Assembly: GCF_002105155.1 (NCBI RefSeq)
Contig: NW_019028981.1
Location: forward strand, 1,590,501-1,654,500
Direction: 5' to 3'
Length of the DNA: 64,000 bases
From: Lobosporangium transversale
Taxonomy: Eukaryota; Mortierellomycota; Mortierellomycetes; Mortierellales; Mortierellaceae
The notes beneath the pieces were generated by a model. That model saw only the letters and a program-made list of their open reading frames with translations. It made no database searches and was not told where the DNA came from. Below, piece after piece: positions 42,590 through 54,182 of this stretch. The position numbers were made by a program, and so were the translations under genes. Position 1 is the stretch's first letter, and each line of letters begins with the position of its first letter.

Positions 42590-44414
42590 CTACTCCATTA
42601 CAAACACCTGCTTGCCATGTCCTGAAGACGTTGCCTTCTGTACCACTTGTAATAGCTTTTCTTCCAAGACTGAGGTATCCGACTCTGTAACAGACCATCG
42701 ATTTCTTGTGCAATTGATTTCAGCAAACTGACCTTGCTTCATAAAGTCAAGCACGTCATTAATCATATCTTGGCGTTCTTGTGAAGAGTGTTCATCATTC
42801 CATGCAGTGAGCCAGAATCCAGATGCATGCACATTCTTAAAGATTTGCAAACTAGCAGGTAGTATCAGTGGCTGACGAGACATAGCTCCATAGGTAACCA
42901 GGTGTCCATTTTTACTGTAGTAGTATCAATGATAATATGTAGTAAATGTTATTCAAATATTAATATCTCATGTACTCAGCTTCCAGAAACTGGCTTCATA
43001 TATATACAAGGCCAACTGTTTGCCTTCATTACCTGAGTAGCCGAGCCATCTCTGTAGTAGGCTTTCCTCCAACACAGTTGAAACCGAGCTTAACCTCACT
43101 GTTTTGTATCCATGACTTTACGAGCTCCTTGGTTTCAAGTTTTCCGAGTTGGTCATCCGTCAATATGTGAGTGGCGCCCAACTGTTTCAAACGCTCTGTG
43201 ACTTCCTCATGTCCTGGTCTGTGCCTAATAATGTTAATGGTCTTGACACCAAGTGGCTTGGCTAACTGAATGACGGCCTCGCCTACACCGGAGTTGGCGC
43301 CATTTTGGATAATAAAATCACCTACATGAGTGTACAGATGTTGGCAATAAATGTCAGGCATAGATTTTTTCTTTTTTCTTTTTTCTTTTTTTTTTTTTTT
43401 TAAAAAAAAAAAAATCTTGTTGTTTAAAACCTAACAGTTTAGCGGATACGCATCACTTCAATAATCCAATTGCAGTACCTGGCGACAACTTTTTGAAATC
43501 TCTGAGCATACGATACGCGGTGCATGGATTGACTGTCAACGTCGCTAGTTGTACAACATCCAATGCAAACGAATCTGCGCCCTCATTCATCTTCTCTACC
43601 GATCGGACCTTTGTCAAGTCCTTGGCTTTGAAATTACCGTGTGAGCGCCAGGTTCCCTGTCCTGCAGATCCCATAACGACCCAGTCGCCGACCTTGAGGT
43701 GTCCAACTTTAGAGCCTACCTTTATAACTTTAGCGACTCCTTCATTGCCACCAACTGCTACAGGGGGCCAGTCACTACTATTACTACTACTGCCACTATT
43801 GCTATTGCTCGAGTAGGCAGCGGGGGTTGAGGCAGGAGGCGACGATACAAAGGATGAAGATGAAGAGTGGAGTTGAGTTGTCATAGGTGGTTTAAGTGGA
43901 TATACCCCCTCGATCTGATTGATATCGGCCGGATTGATTGGTGAAGCGAGAAATTGGACCTGAACAGAGTCATGAGATGGAGGCTCTAATGTATGGCATA
44001 GGACCCTACAATGAGCATTGCCAGAGATAATTAATGATCTTGAATTAATGCATGGTGTGCCTTTTCTTTCTATATTTTTTTTGTCCTAACAATACCCAGA
44101 GAAGAAAAGCCAACTAATTACTTTAAAACTTCCGTTGGTCGACCATAGGAAGAGTATACGAGAGCGGTAGCACGAGTCAGATCCTTGGACCTAAAGCTCG
44201 AGACACTCATGTATCGCCGTGTACCCTTATTAAAAATGAACCTAGGCTGGTGATCAGTGGCAAGGTTCTGTTGTTGAGTTGTGCATCGTTGTGTTCGAGC
44301 CCATACATGGACCGTGGGAAAAGTCGTGACAGATCTGTATTTGACAGTCGTCACCCTAGGAATCATGACATTGGTATCTAATTTGATTGACTGAACAATT
44401 CTGTTTAATGACAT
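42590..44414 (-). CDS. ETR1: Mitochondrial enoyl-[ACP]/trans-2-enoyl-CoA reductase (ETR1/MECR)
   Basis: Four exons (44414-44122, 44005-43479, 43321-43033, 42914-42590) encode 477 aa. The first ~85 residues are Arg/Thr/Ser-rich without acids, a likely mitochondrial presequence. The MDR fold follows: RATALVYSSYGRPTEVLK, SPINPADINQIEGVYP, GNEGVAKVIKVGSKV, PCTAYRML, then the NADPH loop IIQNGANSGVGEAVIQLAK near residue 280, LGFNCVGGK and VTYGAMSRQP. These are hallmarks of MECR/Etr1, the last reductase of mitochondrial fatty-acid synthesis (type II), which supplies lipoate precursors. The Ser-rich insertion of about 40 residues after YPLKPPM is longer than usual. The start ATG is the first that gives the presequence. 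Confidence 0.93.
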
Positions 44415-44540
44415 TTTGTCAAGGTAAATTTGATGCAGAATGGATAGAAGAAGGGACAAATGACTTTTGCATGAAGAAAAAACCGCGTAGCAGACGCGTT
44501 ACACGTGATCCACGCCCGCCCTTTTTTATTTACGCGTTTT

Positions 44541-46885
44541 CTATGGTGGAAGGATACGAACCCAGGTACCCTCGCTTGGTACCCTATCCACAAGAACGGT
44601 CATTTGGTACCATCCTGGAGGAGCGAGCGCCCCATCCCTAGGCCCTTTCACTCTTAGCCGATCAAGCTGACCAGGTGTTCGTTTATATCCTACAATCTCC
44701 AAGCCAACCATCCTATGACTCATATGAGTTGAGTGGGTTGAAAATCCACCATTTAAAAGATTTACTTGAACCTTTGGGGGCACATCGTTGATTACACCGC
44801 CCTTTTGTGTAATGATCTGAGCTTCTGACATAACTTCACCATAAAATTCAACTTCAAACTCAAATTCTGTATCGTATGAGATTACATTCTCCAAAGTGTC
44901 ACCGCTGCCTTGGCCACGTTCTGGATTAAGCTTGGCATCTTGTAGTGCCTGTACAGACAACGCAATAGGGCGTGTTATAGTGCGTCCGATGGTTGCTTCG
45001 ACCCTGAGCAAGGGCCTAGGAACGTCTGAAAACAAGTATCCAGGAGAAAACATCTCGACACGGAATTCAACAGGAAATTCACCCAGCTCCAATGTATTCG
45101 CGTTAGGATTTGATCCCGCCACAAGGACCCGACCATCCAGTACAGGCATGGCAATTGAATGATATAAACGAGGAATGTAACTAGGGTTTAGAACTGTGAA
45201 TCGAGAATCGCTTCGTTTGGTCTCAAGGCTGTCCCAAGGCTGGTATCTGACCGGACTCAAGACGGGTTCGCTAGCACGGCTATATCCTGCAGTCCCTTTG
45301 TTGGCGCCATTAAAGATGATGACAGAACCATCAGCAACGATTACCAAATCTGGCATCATTCTGCCAAATGGCATATTTTCCATAATCCACTGTGGACTCG
45401 TACTCAAAGGTTTTATACGTCCACACTGTTCTTGTCCTACGGCTCGTGATTTGAAGTCTGTCGCACCGCCACAAATGAGGACTTCAGGCTCATAATTGTT
45501 TTCGGGGCGGAGAGGAAGCAAAACACTGCCTCCAGAGAGTGGGTAGTTACGTGGTGGGCCAGGAAGATCAGGCAAATTTTTGATAATGGAGAATGTCTTT
45601 GTGGAGAAGATGATGGCCTTTGTATTAGCGAAAATAAACAGGTTGCCATCTGGGAGCAAATGGACCATCTAAATAGGTAAGAGTTGGAGCGGTTTTTTTG
45701 TGTTTTTGCGTTAGTTTAAAATCCAGAGTGCTTTTTAAAGATTTCGTGGTGTGTCTTACTGGATAGAGGTTATATGGCAGTGTCTCTTCTAAGAACGAAA
45801 AGTGGGTTGGGCCTGATGGAAGTGGTGGATACAATTCCCAGGATGGAACACCAATCTCCTCAGAGTTTGTTGATGCTCCACGACTTGAACCACCTATGAT
45901 GAACAGCCGACCATCAGCAAGAGATTCGACGGTTGGGTACCAGCGCCCTACTCCTAGCGTAATCTCGTCACGTGTATCCCAATCACATGCCGAGGAAGTT
46001 GCATTGCAAGCGGACAAGAATCGTAGCGAATTCCAGCCTTCAGCAATATTTGCTTGTGCCTCTGCGCCTCCCAACGACACGATTGTCTAGTGATAGATGT
46101 ATCCCGGGTGATACGTTGGGGTATTAGAAAGACAAGTAAAGAAGGTGCATTCCCACATACATGTCCGAAGATGTTCTGAAAGTACTCACTCCATCTGGGC
46201 GGTATCCACCTGCTGAACAGAAAAGATTGGTTTTTATATGTAGTGATCTGAAGGTCGAATCATCGATGTCATATTCAACTGACCATGAGTAGCTGGTGGG
46301 GTCATCGGGCAGGTATGCATTCGAGTTTTTTTCTACTTTTTCCAAAAACACAATCTTGTTGGTGTTGGGGATCAGCGTACCGTGCATTGCACTCACACCA
46401 GAAAGGCCCACTAAATCCCACTGTCCCATCTCTTTGCTGGCCCCATAATGATTTATTATGGGATTTTGGTCATATTGCGCCGCAATAACCATGTTTGATC
46501 CCTTGTCCTCCATTTCGCTTCCTCCTGTTTCTGTTTCCTCAGCAGCTTTATTGTCCTTTTTGGCCGCTAGAAAGTAAACGCCGTCAGAGAAAGATGAGGA
46601 GGTATCTTTCTCATGCATTTTATGTCCCTTTTTGCGGCTTTTGGTAAATAACCTTAAGCTATGGAACAAAGAGGCGTCAGCCATTATAATAGACGATGAT
46701 GAGCCGTAATAAGGATATATCCATGAAGAGACTATTCTGGAGGCGGAGGGAGCGTCGTATGGATCGGGTGCAAGAATTAATAGAGCTCCTAGGAGGAAAT
46801 AGCTGCTAGCTTTTCCTAGGGATAAGATGGTTGAATATGGACCAAGTGTTTGATGCCGGTTAAGTATGTTGGTCAAGAACGCCAT
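44541..46885 (-). CDS. Glyoxal-oxidase-type copper radical oxidase, membrane-anchored or secreted
   Basis: Three exons (46885-46190, 46086-45760, 45668-44541) encode 716 aa. A hydrophobic segment near residues 22-42 (TILSLGKASSYFLLGALLIL) acts as signal or anchor. The glyoxal oxidase N-domain of kelch-like repeats follows, then a C-terminal DUF1929 domain ending GWYQMTVLVDRVPSEGTWVRI. The copper-radical residues are all present: Cys223 in FCSAGGYRPDG and Tyr282 in GRWYPTVE (crosslinked pair), Tyr510-His511 in RLYHSIA, and His653 in FSTHSTHMSHR. The enzyme oxidises aldehydes or alcohols to acids with release of hydrogen peroxide, outside the cell. Residues 70-130 form a family-atypical Lys/Glu/Ser-rich insertion. 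TATAAAA lies about 35-42 bp upstream of the ATG. Confidence 0.92.
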
Positions 46886-47973
46886 TGTCACACGCTATTT
46901 TTGCCGTGGCCACTGAAAGTTTTATATGCCAGAAAATGTCAGGTTCTTTGATTTTATACTTGTAATGTGTGATTGTGTGATTCACAGGGATGACAAGGAG
47001 ATGGTGTTGGTAGTGTGGGCGGAAAAAGTAATAAGGAGGTATGAATGGTATAATGAAGTAAAGAACAACGACAAACGATACACAAACGGCAAACGGCAAC
47101 AACGAATAAAAGCGGTGTGATTCCCATTGACACCAACAAAGCTTGGGGTTGGAAATTTCATGCATGCTGTATGAACGACCTCTAGCGATCGCTCATGTGG
47201 ATATATCTGTTCATTTTATTGATCTGACAGATCCCGAATGGCCTTTTTTCTACTTGTAGAAACTGAGGGAGTTGCTTGATTGCATTGACAGATTTAAAAT
47301 CAAATTGTTAAGACGCGTAAAAACTCGGGGGAAACAGGTCGTTTTGAGGTCAAAGCTCTGATCCTATTTTTCTTTTGACTTGAATATTAAGGCTGAAAGC
47401 CTATGCGTCGCACACATGAAGATTTATGAACATGAATACGGCTTTATCAGCATGGCTTGAGAGCACAGCATTTACAACAATGTTTATTAAGTGAGTAAAA
47501 AAAGCAAGAACACATGCTCATTGGCCAGCACTCGAGTGACTGAAATATGCTGAATGTGTTCACAGGATGGGGTTCTTTTTTTATATATCTTTCTCCCGTC
47601 CTGTGTTCCGCTCCTCTTCTTTTCTTTTCTTTTTTATTCCTTTCCTGTCTTTTACTCCCTTATACCGCTCGTATCCCTTCTTTCTCTCTGTTTCGTGGCT
47701 CTACTTCAGTCGAAGCGAGCAAGAAACAAAAAAGGAAAAAAAATAAGAAGAACGAACTAAAGGAGACGCATAAGGTAAAACATCAGCACTGATCAGTATA
47801 GACTGCCCAGTGTCATCATGACACGACGATGAACATGGTGTCAATCGTCATCAGATCATCTGACGAATCAGCCACATTCTGCAATTTTTTCTTTTTTACT
47901 GTGTAGATCTTTTTTTTTGTTGATCATCTTTTTACTCTGTTCACCCAATCTTGTTTCCATCGCGATCGCTGTC
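46886..47973. other. Divergent intergenic region
   Basis: It holds the oxidase promoter (TATAAAA on the minus strand near 46920-46927) and the upstream T/C-rich region of the coiled-coil gene. No coding sequence supported. Confidence 0.5.
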
Positions 47974-50900
47974 ATGGATTTCATGGAATTTAACTTGAAC
48001 TTCACTACTGCGGCCATTACATGTGCTCTATTGACCGGGTTATATTTCCTATTGCAGAAGTTTTTCGAGCCTCAATCCCGTCAACAACGCGCTTTTCTTG
48101 CCGAGCAGGCTCAGAAGGAGCTTTTGAAGGAACATGAAATCGAATCCAAGCGCGGAAGTAACAAGCAGGCCAAAAAGAAGTAAGTTATCTGCTTGTCTAT
48201 CCTCATTCTTTTCTTTTTCTTTTCTTTTTTTTTTTTTTTTTAAAAAAAAAAGATCTGTCATGTATGTATTCGTGTGTGGTATGTCCAAAGAGGTGCTATT
48301 TTTGATCACACAGGTTTCAACTTCTCCACAAACAATTGTTTTATTCCGTGTGGACACAAAACAAACACAAAATTTTTTTTATTGAACATGAGTAAAAGCA
48401 TATTTTTGGTGTTGGATCGCCAGTATAAGAATATAAAGGATTAGTTATTCTGGAGCACTACAACCAATCTTTAAAGCAGCTTTCAGTGGATCAGTAAAAC
48501 AGTGTTGAGAAAGAAAGTGAACTATGGTGTTGAATGAGGTTGTCGTACATATGCGACCTTTCTTCCCTATTGTGTCAACACTATAAAGAGATTGCACATT
48601 TACACATATTCAAGAATAAAACTTACTAATTCTATATCTACCCTTGTCCACACTATTTGATCGTTGATCTCTATAGAACTGTTCAAGCCCCTCGTCCAAA
48701 GAAAGCTACTGTTGATCAGGACAAGGAGTCAAGCACCAATGAGACGATCGATGAAAGAGTCATCTCCTCTAACCCCTACGATCTCCTCGATGCCACCATT
48801 ATCAAACCACCTATGAGTAGAAAAGAGGCTAAGAAGGAGGCTAAGAAGGAGGCCAAGAAGACTGAAAAGACTGCCGTTGTTCCTACTGCCAAAAAACCTG
48901 AGAAGCCCATAACCGAGAAGACTGAGGAACCTACCATCAAGAAGACTGAGGAGCCTACCATCAAGAAGACTGAAGAGCCTACCATCAAGAAGACTGAAGA
49001 GCCTACCATCAAGAAGACTGAAGAGTCTGCTCCTGCCCATGCTCCTGCCCATGCTCCTGCCCATGCTCCTGCCCATGCTCCTGCCCATGTTCCTGCCCAT
49101 ACTCTCAGCCACGCCACCAACCCTATCCCTTCCCCCGCCACCACTGTTGCGGCTCCTGTGGTTTCGCCTGTTAACGTTGCTTCCAATTCCCCTACCGAGG
49201 AACTTAAACCTTTGTCCAAAAAGGCAAAGAAAGCTGCAAAGAAAGAATCCGCACAAGCCACTGTCTCTGTCCAGAACACCGAGGTCCCCAAAGCCGTCGA
49301 ACCTGCTAAGGTTAATGAGCCTGTCGAGATTGATAAACCTGTGAAGGTTGATGAACCTATCAAGACCATTAAATCTGCTAAGCCCTCCAAGACTACCGAA
49401 CCTGTTAGGACTATTGAGCCCGTCAAAGTCGATCAAGAGATACCTTTGGTTGCCAAGGATCAAAAGGCAGCTCCTATTGCCATCCCCGTTACTGCCGCTG
49501 AAGACTCTGTCCCCAAGCACGAATTTGAAGCTCTTCATGCATTGCTGAAGTCTAAGGATCAGGAAATCGCTGCCGCTCGTGCAGAGTCGGAGAAGGCTAA
49601 AACTCAAGTCCAGGATCTTCAGAAAGAATTAAAAGCCAACGCTGAGGTTGTCAAGGCGGCGAAAAAGACTGAAAGTCGCGCCAAGTCAATTGACTCTAAG
49701 CTGGAATCACTCAACTATACCAACTCCCTATTGGTTAAGCAATTGGCTGTTGAGAAGGACAATGCCAAAGCGCTTCAAGAGCAGGCTCAGAGGGCTTCTG
49801 AAAATTCTGCCTTTGTTGCAGAGTTGGAGCGACAAATTCAGGATCTTAACCAGAGCCGTGCTCATCTTGGAGCACAGCTGGAGCGCATGAACGAGATTAA
49901 TCAGGATCTGAAGCAACAGCTCGCACGCGCTGAACATGACATCAACCAGTACTCTCGCAAATCAATCGAAGCTGAGCACAGAGCTGATGCAGCCATGAGA
50001 GAACGCAACGAGTTCCATCACAAATGCACCATTATCTTATCCGAGAAGGATTCTAGGATCTCTGTGCTCGAGGCTGACTACAGATCCTTGGAGAATGAAC
50101 TCGAAAACTCAAAGGCTCAGGTTGAACAGTATGCAGAAGCTGTCCGTCATGCTGAGGAAGTTACACACAGCCAAGCCGAAACCTTTGAGGGTGAAAAGCA
50201 CTCATTGATTGAGGAGATTGATATGCTTCGTAGTCAACTTTCCAAGGGATCTGACAAGACTTCTGAGAAGGAAGCTGAGATTAAACGTCTCAAGGAACAA
50301 ATTACAAAGATTCAAGACGAACACACCAAGTCTTTGTCCTCTAAAGAGTCTGATCTTACTGTCAAAGCAACTGACCTGTCTGCAACTAAGGAGAAACTTG
50401 CCGCTGCTGAGGCTGCCCTTAGCAAGGCCCAGAACGAAGAGAAGGCGCTTAAGGCTAAGATTGCGGAGCTCCAAAGCACTCATGCAAGCACACTCAGCAC
50501 TCACCAAGAGCAGTTTGATCACCTGACCAAGGAGCTAGAGACCTCCAACAACCAGATTGCAGCTCTGATGGAGAAGCAGCAAACATTGAACGCCCGCATT
50601 AGCGAATTGACAGAGCGTGCAGCTGAGAACAGTATGAAGGCCGAAGATCAGTCCGGTGCTCTTCAAAAGAGAATCGAGGAGCTACAACAAGAGATTTCTG
50701 CAAAAGAGACAAGTCAGAAGTCGATCATCACTGAGAAGGAGTCCCTTGCAAATGAGCTGGCCACTGCAACCGTATCGCACCAAACTATTAAGAAGGAGCG
50801 CGAATCGCTAATCAAGGAGAGGGAGGAGCTCTCATCTAAATTGACTACCAAGACAACTGAGTTGGAGTCATTGATCAAAGAGAAGGAATCAATTATCAAG

Positions 50901-51398
50901 GAGAAGGAATCAGTTTTCAAGGAGAAGGAATCTTTGGCTGCAGAGATCGCCAAGAAGACTGAGGCTGTCGCTGTGCTTGAGAAGGAGAAGAATACTTTGA
51001 GTGCTGAATTGGCTAAGGCTGCTGAGGCTAAGAAGGCAACTGAGGCTTCAAATGTATCAACGGCTCAACTCGAGTCTGAACGAGCTACTTTGAGCGCACG
51101 TGTGGCTGAACTAGAGAAGCAACTGAGCGAGCACAAGAGCAGCGGCAACATTGCTACCACTAATGGTAATGACAGCAAGGAGAGCAAGAACGAGGGTCCA
51201 TCACGGGAGGGTGAGGAAGATGAAGCCGCAGGTTCACCAGATGAGGAAGTTGGGCCGACTAATGGCGAGAAAAAGAAGAAAAAGAAAAAGAAAAAGAAGT
51301 CTGCAGCAGCAGCAGCAGCATCAGCCGCTGCATCCGAAGAGAAGAAGGAAGATCCCGTTGTGGTGCAGAAAGACGGTATTGCGGTTGCCACTTTCTAA
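47974..51398 (+). CDS. ER-anchored coiled-coil protein, p180/kinectin-like
   Basis: Two exons (47974-48179, 48677-51398) encode 975 aa. Residues 8-30 (NFTTAAITCALLTGLYFLLQKFF) are a single N-terminal membrane anchor. A Lys-rich stretch follows (KEAKKEAKKEAKK). There are then five tandem KKTEEPTI units, about six APAH tetrapeptides, and VDEPIKT/VEPAK-type repeats. From about 290 to 870 a long coiled coil runs with heptad patterns and repeated EKESIIKEKES. A Lys11-type basic patch and Ala-rich tail end the protein. An N-terminal anchor, basic repeats and a very long coiled coil recall ribosome-binding protein p180 and kinectin; orthology is not proven. An ER-surface tether or scaffold is inferred. 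Intron 1 is 497 nt, several times the local norm. Confidence 0.85.
48913..49030 (+). repeat. 24-bp tandem repeat coding for KKTEEPTI units
   Basis: Five near-perfect copies of a 24-bp unit (AAGAAGACTGAGGAGCCTAC and so on, ending ATC) lie within the coiled-coil gene. Copy number is likely to vary between strains. Confidence 0.9.
49027..49100 (+). repeat. 12-bp tandem repeat GCTCCTGCCCAT
   Basis: About six units encode APAH tetrapeptides directly after the 24-bp repeat. Because the unit length is a multiple of three, copy-number changes keep the frame. Confidence 0.9.
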
Positions 51399-51524
51399 AA
51401 TCCAAGTCAACACATTTTCGCACATTTGATGTTCTTGATCTACTTTTATTTTCATGTTTCTCTTTTTCTAATCAATCAAATCAATAAATAGAATTATAAG
51501 AAAAAAAAAAGTTTTATCTAAATC

Positions 51525-52383
51525 TCAATAGACGAATGGAACCAAGCTCCAACGCTTGTTAGCATATGTGTACCACTCTTTGCCAAAATGATTTTTCATC
51601 ATTTTCTCCTCATTGGCAATGCGTTCTAATATGGCCCTAACCATAACAATGGTAATTAAAGTTACAAGCCATTCTCCTCTAAGCAATGATGACGACAAGT
51701 ACAAAATACGGGTTCCAAATGTGGTGGTATTCAGCCAGGAAGACTTGATTTGATCCAAGATAAAAGCAAACATGACACTCCAAAGACCCTTGTGGAAGAT
51801 GAGCAAACAAAAGCAAATGCCATTGATGATTCCGCCTGTATATGATGGATGACGAAGATACTTGTAGGGCCCATGGGTGATCAACTTGTGTCCTGGTCGA
51901 ATGGTTAGTTGAAACTATAGTGACATGGGATTTTGTTTAATTCCTTGCGCAGATCCAGACATGCTCGAACCTACAAATCCCTCTGCTTCAACAACTTACG
52001 GTGAAGAACTCGTTTAGAGTTATAAAGGACCATTTCCTCAATGCATAGCCCAGTACAGCTCCGATGGTAGCGATGATATGCCAGGGTTTAACTGTTTGCA
52101 GTTGTGTAAGGGTCGCAGTGAGGTATGAGCTGTTGTAGTTGTTGCTATATTCAGAGGTTTTAGCGCCGTAGATGATCAACAGCAAATAAATCGCTGTCTC
52201 GATAATAGCGATATATGCCATGATTAGAGGAAGTCGATCGACCCTTGTGTTAAAAAGTTTCTTCTCCTGAACAGCCTTGCCATCTTTGTGGATGGATTTG
52301 TCTATGGAGCCTTTGGGTGGAATGGCACTACAAACATAGCCATAGAGCGCCGAAAGGAGACAGATGGATTTGAGTATCAACAT
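51525..52383 (-). CDS. ICMT-like (isoprenylcysteine carboxyl methyltransferase family) membrane methyltransferase, copy 1
   Basis: Two exons (52383-52000, 51914-51525) encode 257 aa, with four to five hydrophobic helices (for example LPLIMAYIAIIETAIYLLLIIYG, WHIIATIGAVLGYALRKW). The C-terminal signature of the ICMT/phospholipid methyltransferase family is clear: HKLITHGPYKYLRHPSYTGG, then RIANEEKMMKNHFGKEWYTY and RWSLVPFVY. The exon join falls just before the signature (FQLTIRPGHKL). ICMT enzymes use SAM to methylate prenylated C-terminal cysteines at the ER. Prenylated proteins such as the Rab5 here could be substrates in principle, but that is not shown. It could also be an ICMT relative with another substrate. 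The N-terminus is shorter than yeast Ste14 architecture would predict. Confidence 0.85.
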
Positions 52384-52734
52384 TTAAAGCGCCAGCTTTG
52401 CTTACAATTGAGGTTTAAAAAAAAAAAAAAAAGAAAGAAAAGAAAAAAAGGAAGGTGAAGAAGAGATAAAAGAGAGCACTTCCAGATTGCGTCTGTCTTC
52501 ATTTTATTTAGAAATGAAATCGTACAAAAAACACATGAAAATTTGGTATTTGTCCGCTTAGTTCATACAAGGTACATACACAAGCCTTTTGTACCTCCAT
52601 TTTTCCTTGTTCAACTGGTAGAAATGATACTCTATGTTCGATTCAAAAGATATGACAAAGCCATCTTGGTATATAATTCAGTCGCCAGTGCATTACCGAG
52701 CCTACAAAGCTCCAATATAAAATGGATTGAACAT

Positions 52735-52831
52735 AAAGCAAAAAGAAGAAGATGAAGAAAAAGAAAAGAAGTCTGCAGCAGCTGCCAGTGAGGAAGGGGA
52801 GACGGTATATATTGCAATCGTCAATTTTTAA
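52735..52831 (+). pseudogene. Duplicated 3' tail of the coiled-coil gene
   Basis: AAGAAGTCTGCAGCAGC and GAGACGGTAT...TTTTTAACAC correspond to the last ~40 codons and stop of the coiled-coil gene at 51280-51398, including the Ala-rich tail and the DGIAVATF end. It has no upstream coding part and is a relic of the tandem duplication. Confidence 0.75.
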
Positions 52832-52940
52832 CACATTTTTACACACTTGATGTTCTCTGCTCCTATTTTTATACTTTCCTGTCATTTTTTTAATCAATCA
52901 ATTCAATAAATAGAATTAAATATAAGTTTGTTTAAATCTC

Positions 52941-53836
52941 TTAATAAACGAATGGAACCAAGCGCCAGCGTTTGCTGGCAAAATTGTCCCATTCTCTGCC
53001 AAAATGGCTCTTCAACATCTCCTCCTCAATGACGATGCGGTCTAAAAAGCTTTTGAATATAATGGTGGCTAAACCCATAAAGCATATTCTCCCTCCGATT
53101 CCAGGCAATGACGACATTAAGGACAAAATAGTGGCTCCAAAAGCGGTCGTGTTCAGCCAGGATGACCTGATTTGGTCCACAACAGAAGTAGTCATGACAT
53201 CCCAGAGGCCCTCGTGAAGAAGTAGCAACCAAGTGCAAAAGAAAGTAGTGATAAAGCCCGTGTACGACGGATGGCGGAGATACCTGTAGGGTCCATGGGT
53301 GATCAGCTTCTGTCCTACTCGGACTTTCAGCTGAATCTACAGTAGTAAAAGCAATTAAAATATGATGTTGAATCTTATGTAAGGACTCTATCTGGAACCC
53401 ACATGCTTGAATCTACAAAGCCTCTTGCATAAAAACAACTTTAACAACTCACAGTGAAGGACTCGTCTAAGGCCACATAGGACCATTTTCTCAATGTATA
53501 CCCCAGTACGGCTCCAATGGCAGCGGCGATATGCCAGGGCTTAACTGTTTGCAGCTGCGTAAGGGCCGCAGAAAGGTACGGACTGTTGTGGCTGTTACGA
53601 TATTTGGAGTTTTTGGCACCATAGACGATCAATAACAAATAAATAGCAGTGTTGATTGCGGCGAGAAATGCAGTAAGTAGAGGAAGCCGATCGGCCTTTG
53701 TTCGGAAAACTTTCTTTTGCTGAACAATCTTGTCATCTTTATGAGTAGGTTTATCTCTGGAGACTGTGGGTGAGATTAAACTAAGCACATATTACAGAGT
53801 GCTATGAGGAGGCAGGCGGATTTGAGTATCAGCATT
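52941..53836 (-). pseudogene. ICMT-like methyltransferase, copy 2, N-terminal frameshift
   Basis: The exon structure parallels copy 1: about 53836-53450 and 53338-52941. The catalytic half is fully open (KLITHGPYRYLRHPSYTGF, HFGREWDNFASKRW, VPFVY). Near 53795-53800, however, one base is missing relative to copy 1. Translation from the equivalent ATG at 53836 therefore stops after about 19 codons, while the downstream frame (LSLISPTVSRDKP and on) resumes in register with copy 1. A functional protein would need a different start; no ATG precedes the hydrophobic core in the open frame. Most likely a pseudogene in early decay, or an assembly error. Confidence 0.7.
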
Positions 53837-54182
53837 GGTAGTTAATGCATAAACTCCCTTACAGCCGTACCAAAATAATATGGAAGGTGACAAAGGAAAA
53901 GAAGAAATATTCAAGATCATCGTCTGTATTAATTTAAATATGAATGCATAGAATGTGTAGCGCGATCGCGCATTATCTGTTTTATTGTCTCAATCAGAGC
54001 CTGCTAATCAGGTATCCTCTATCCTCAACCAGTGGCAAAAACGATATCTGAGGACGACAATTTCCGTTTTCGGCTCGAAGGATATGCCAAAGCCACCTTG
54101 GTATATGATTTAGCCACCATCGCACTACCGAGCCCGCAAAGCTCTAACATAAAAATGAATTGAATAAAAAAGCAAAAAGAAG

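Larger units (their letters stand above)
51280..54180. repeat. Tandem segmental duplication, two ~1.45-kb units
   Basis: Unit 1 (about 51280-52750) and unit 2 (about 52735-54180) each contain, in order: the 3' tail of the coiled-coil gene, a methyltransferase gene on the minus strand, and a fragment reading YAKAxLVY then ALPSxQSSNIK on the plus strand (52650-52750 and 54085-54160). The shared 3' UTR block AATCAATCAA(A/T)TCAATAAATAG appears at 51471 and 52891. Divergence is substantial, so the duplication is old. Confidence 0.8.

Noticed and set aside
48729-49607. 292-codon open frame antisense to the coiled-coil gene
   Set aside because: It mirrors the tandem repeats of the sense gene; multiples-of-three repeats keep several frames open.
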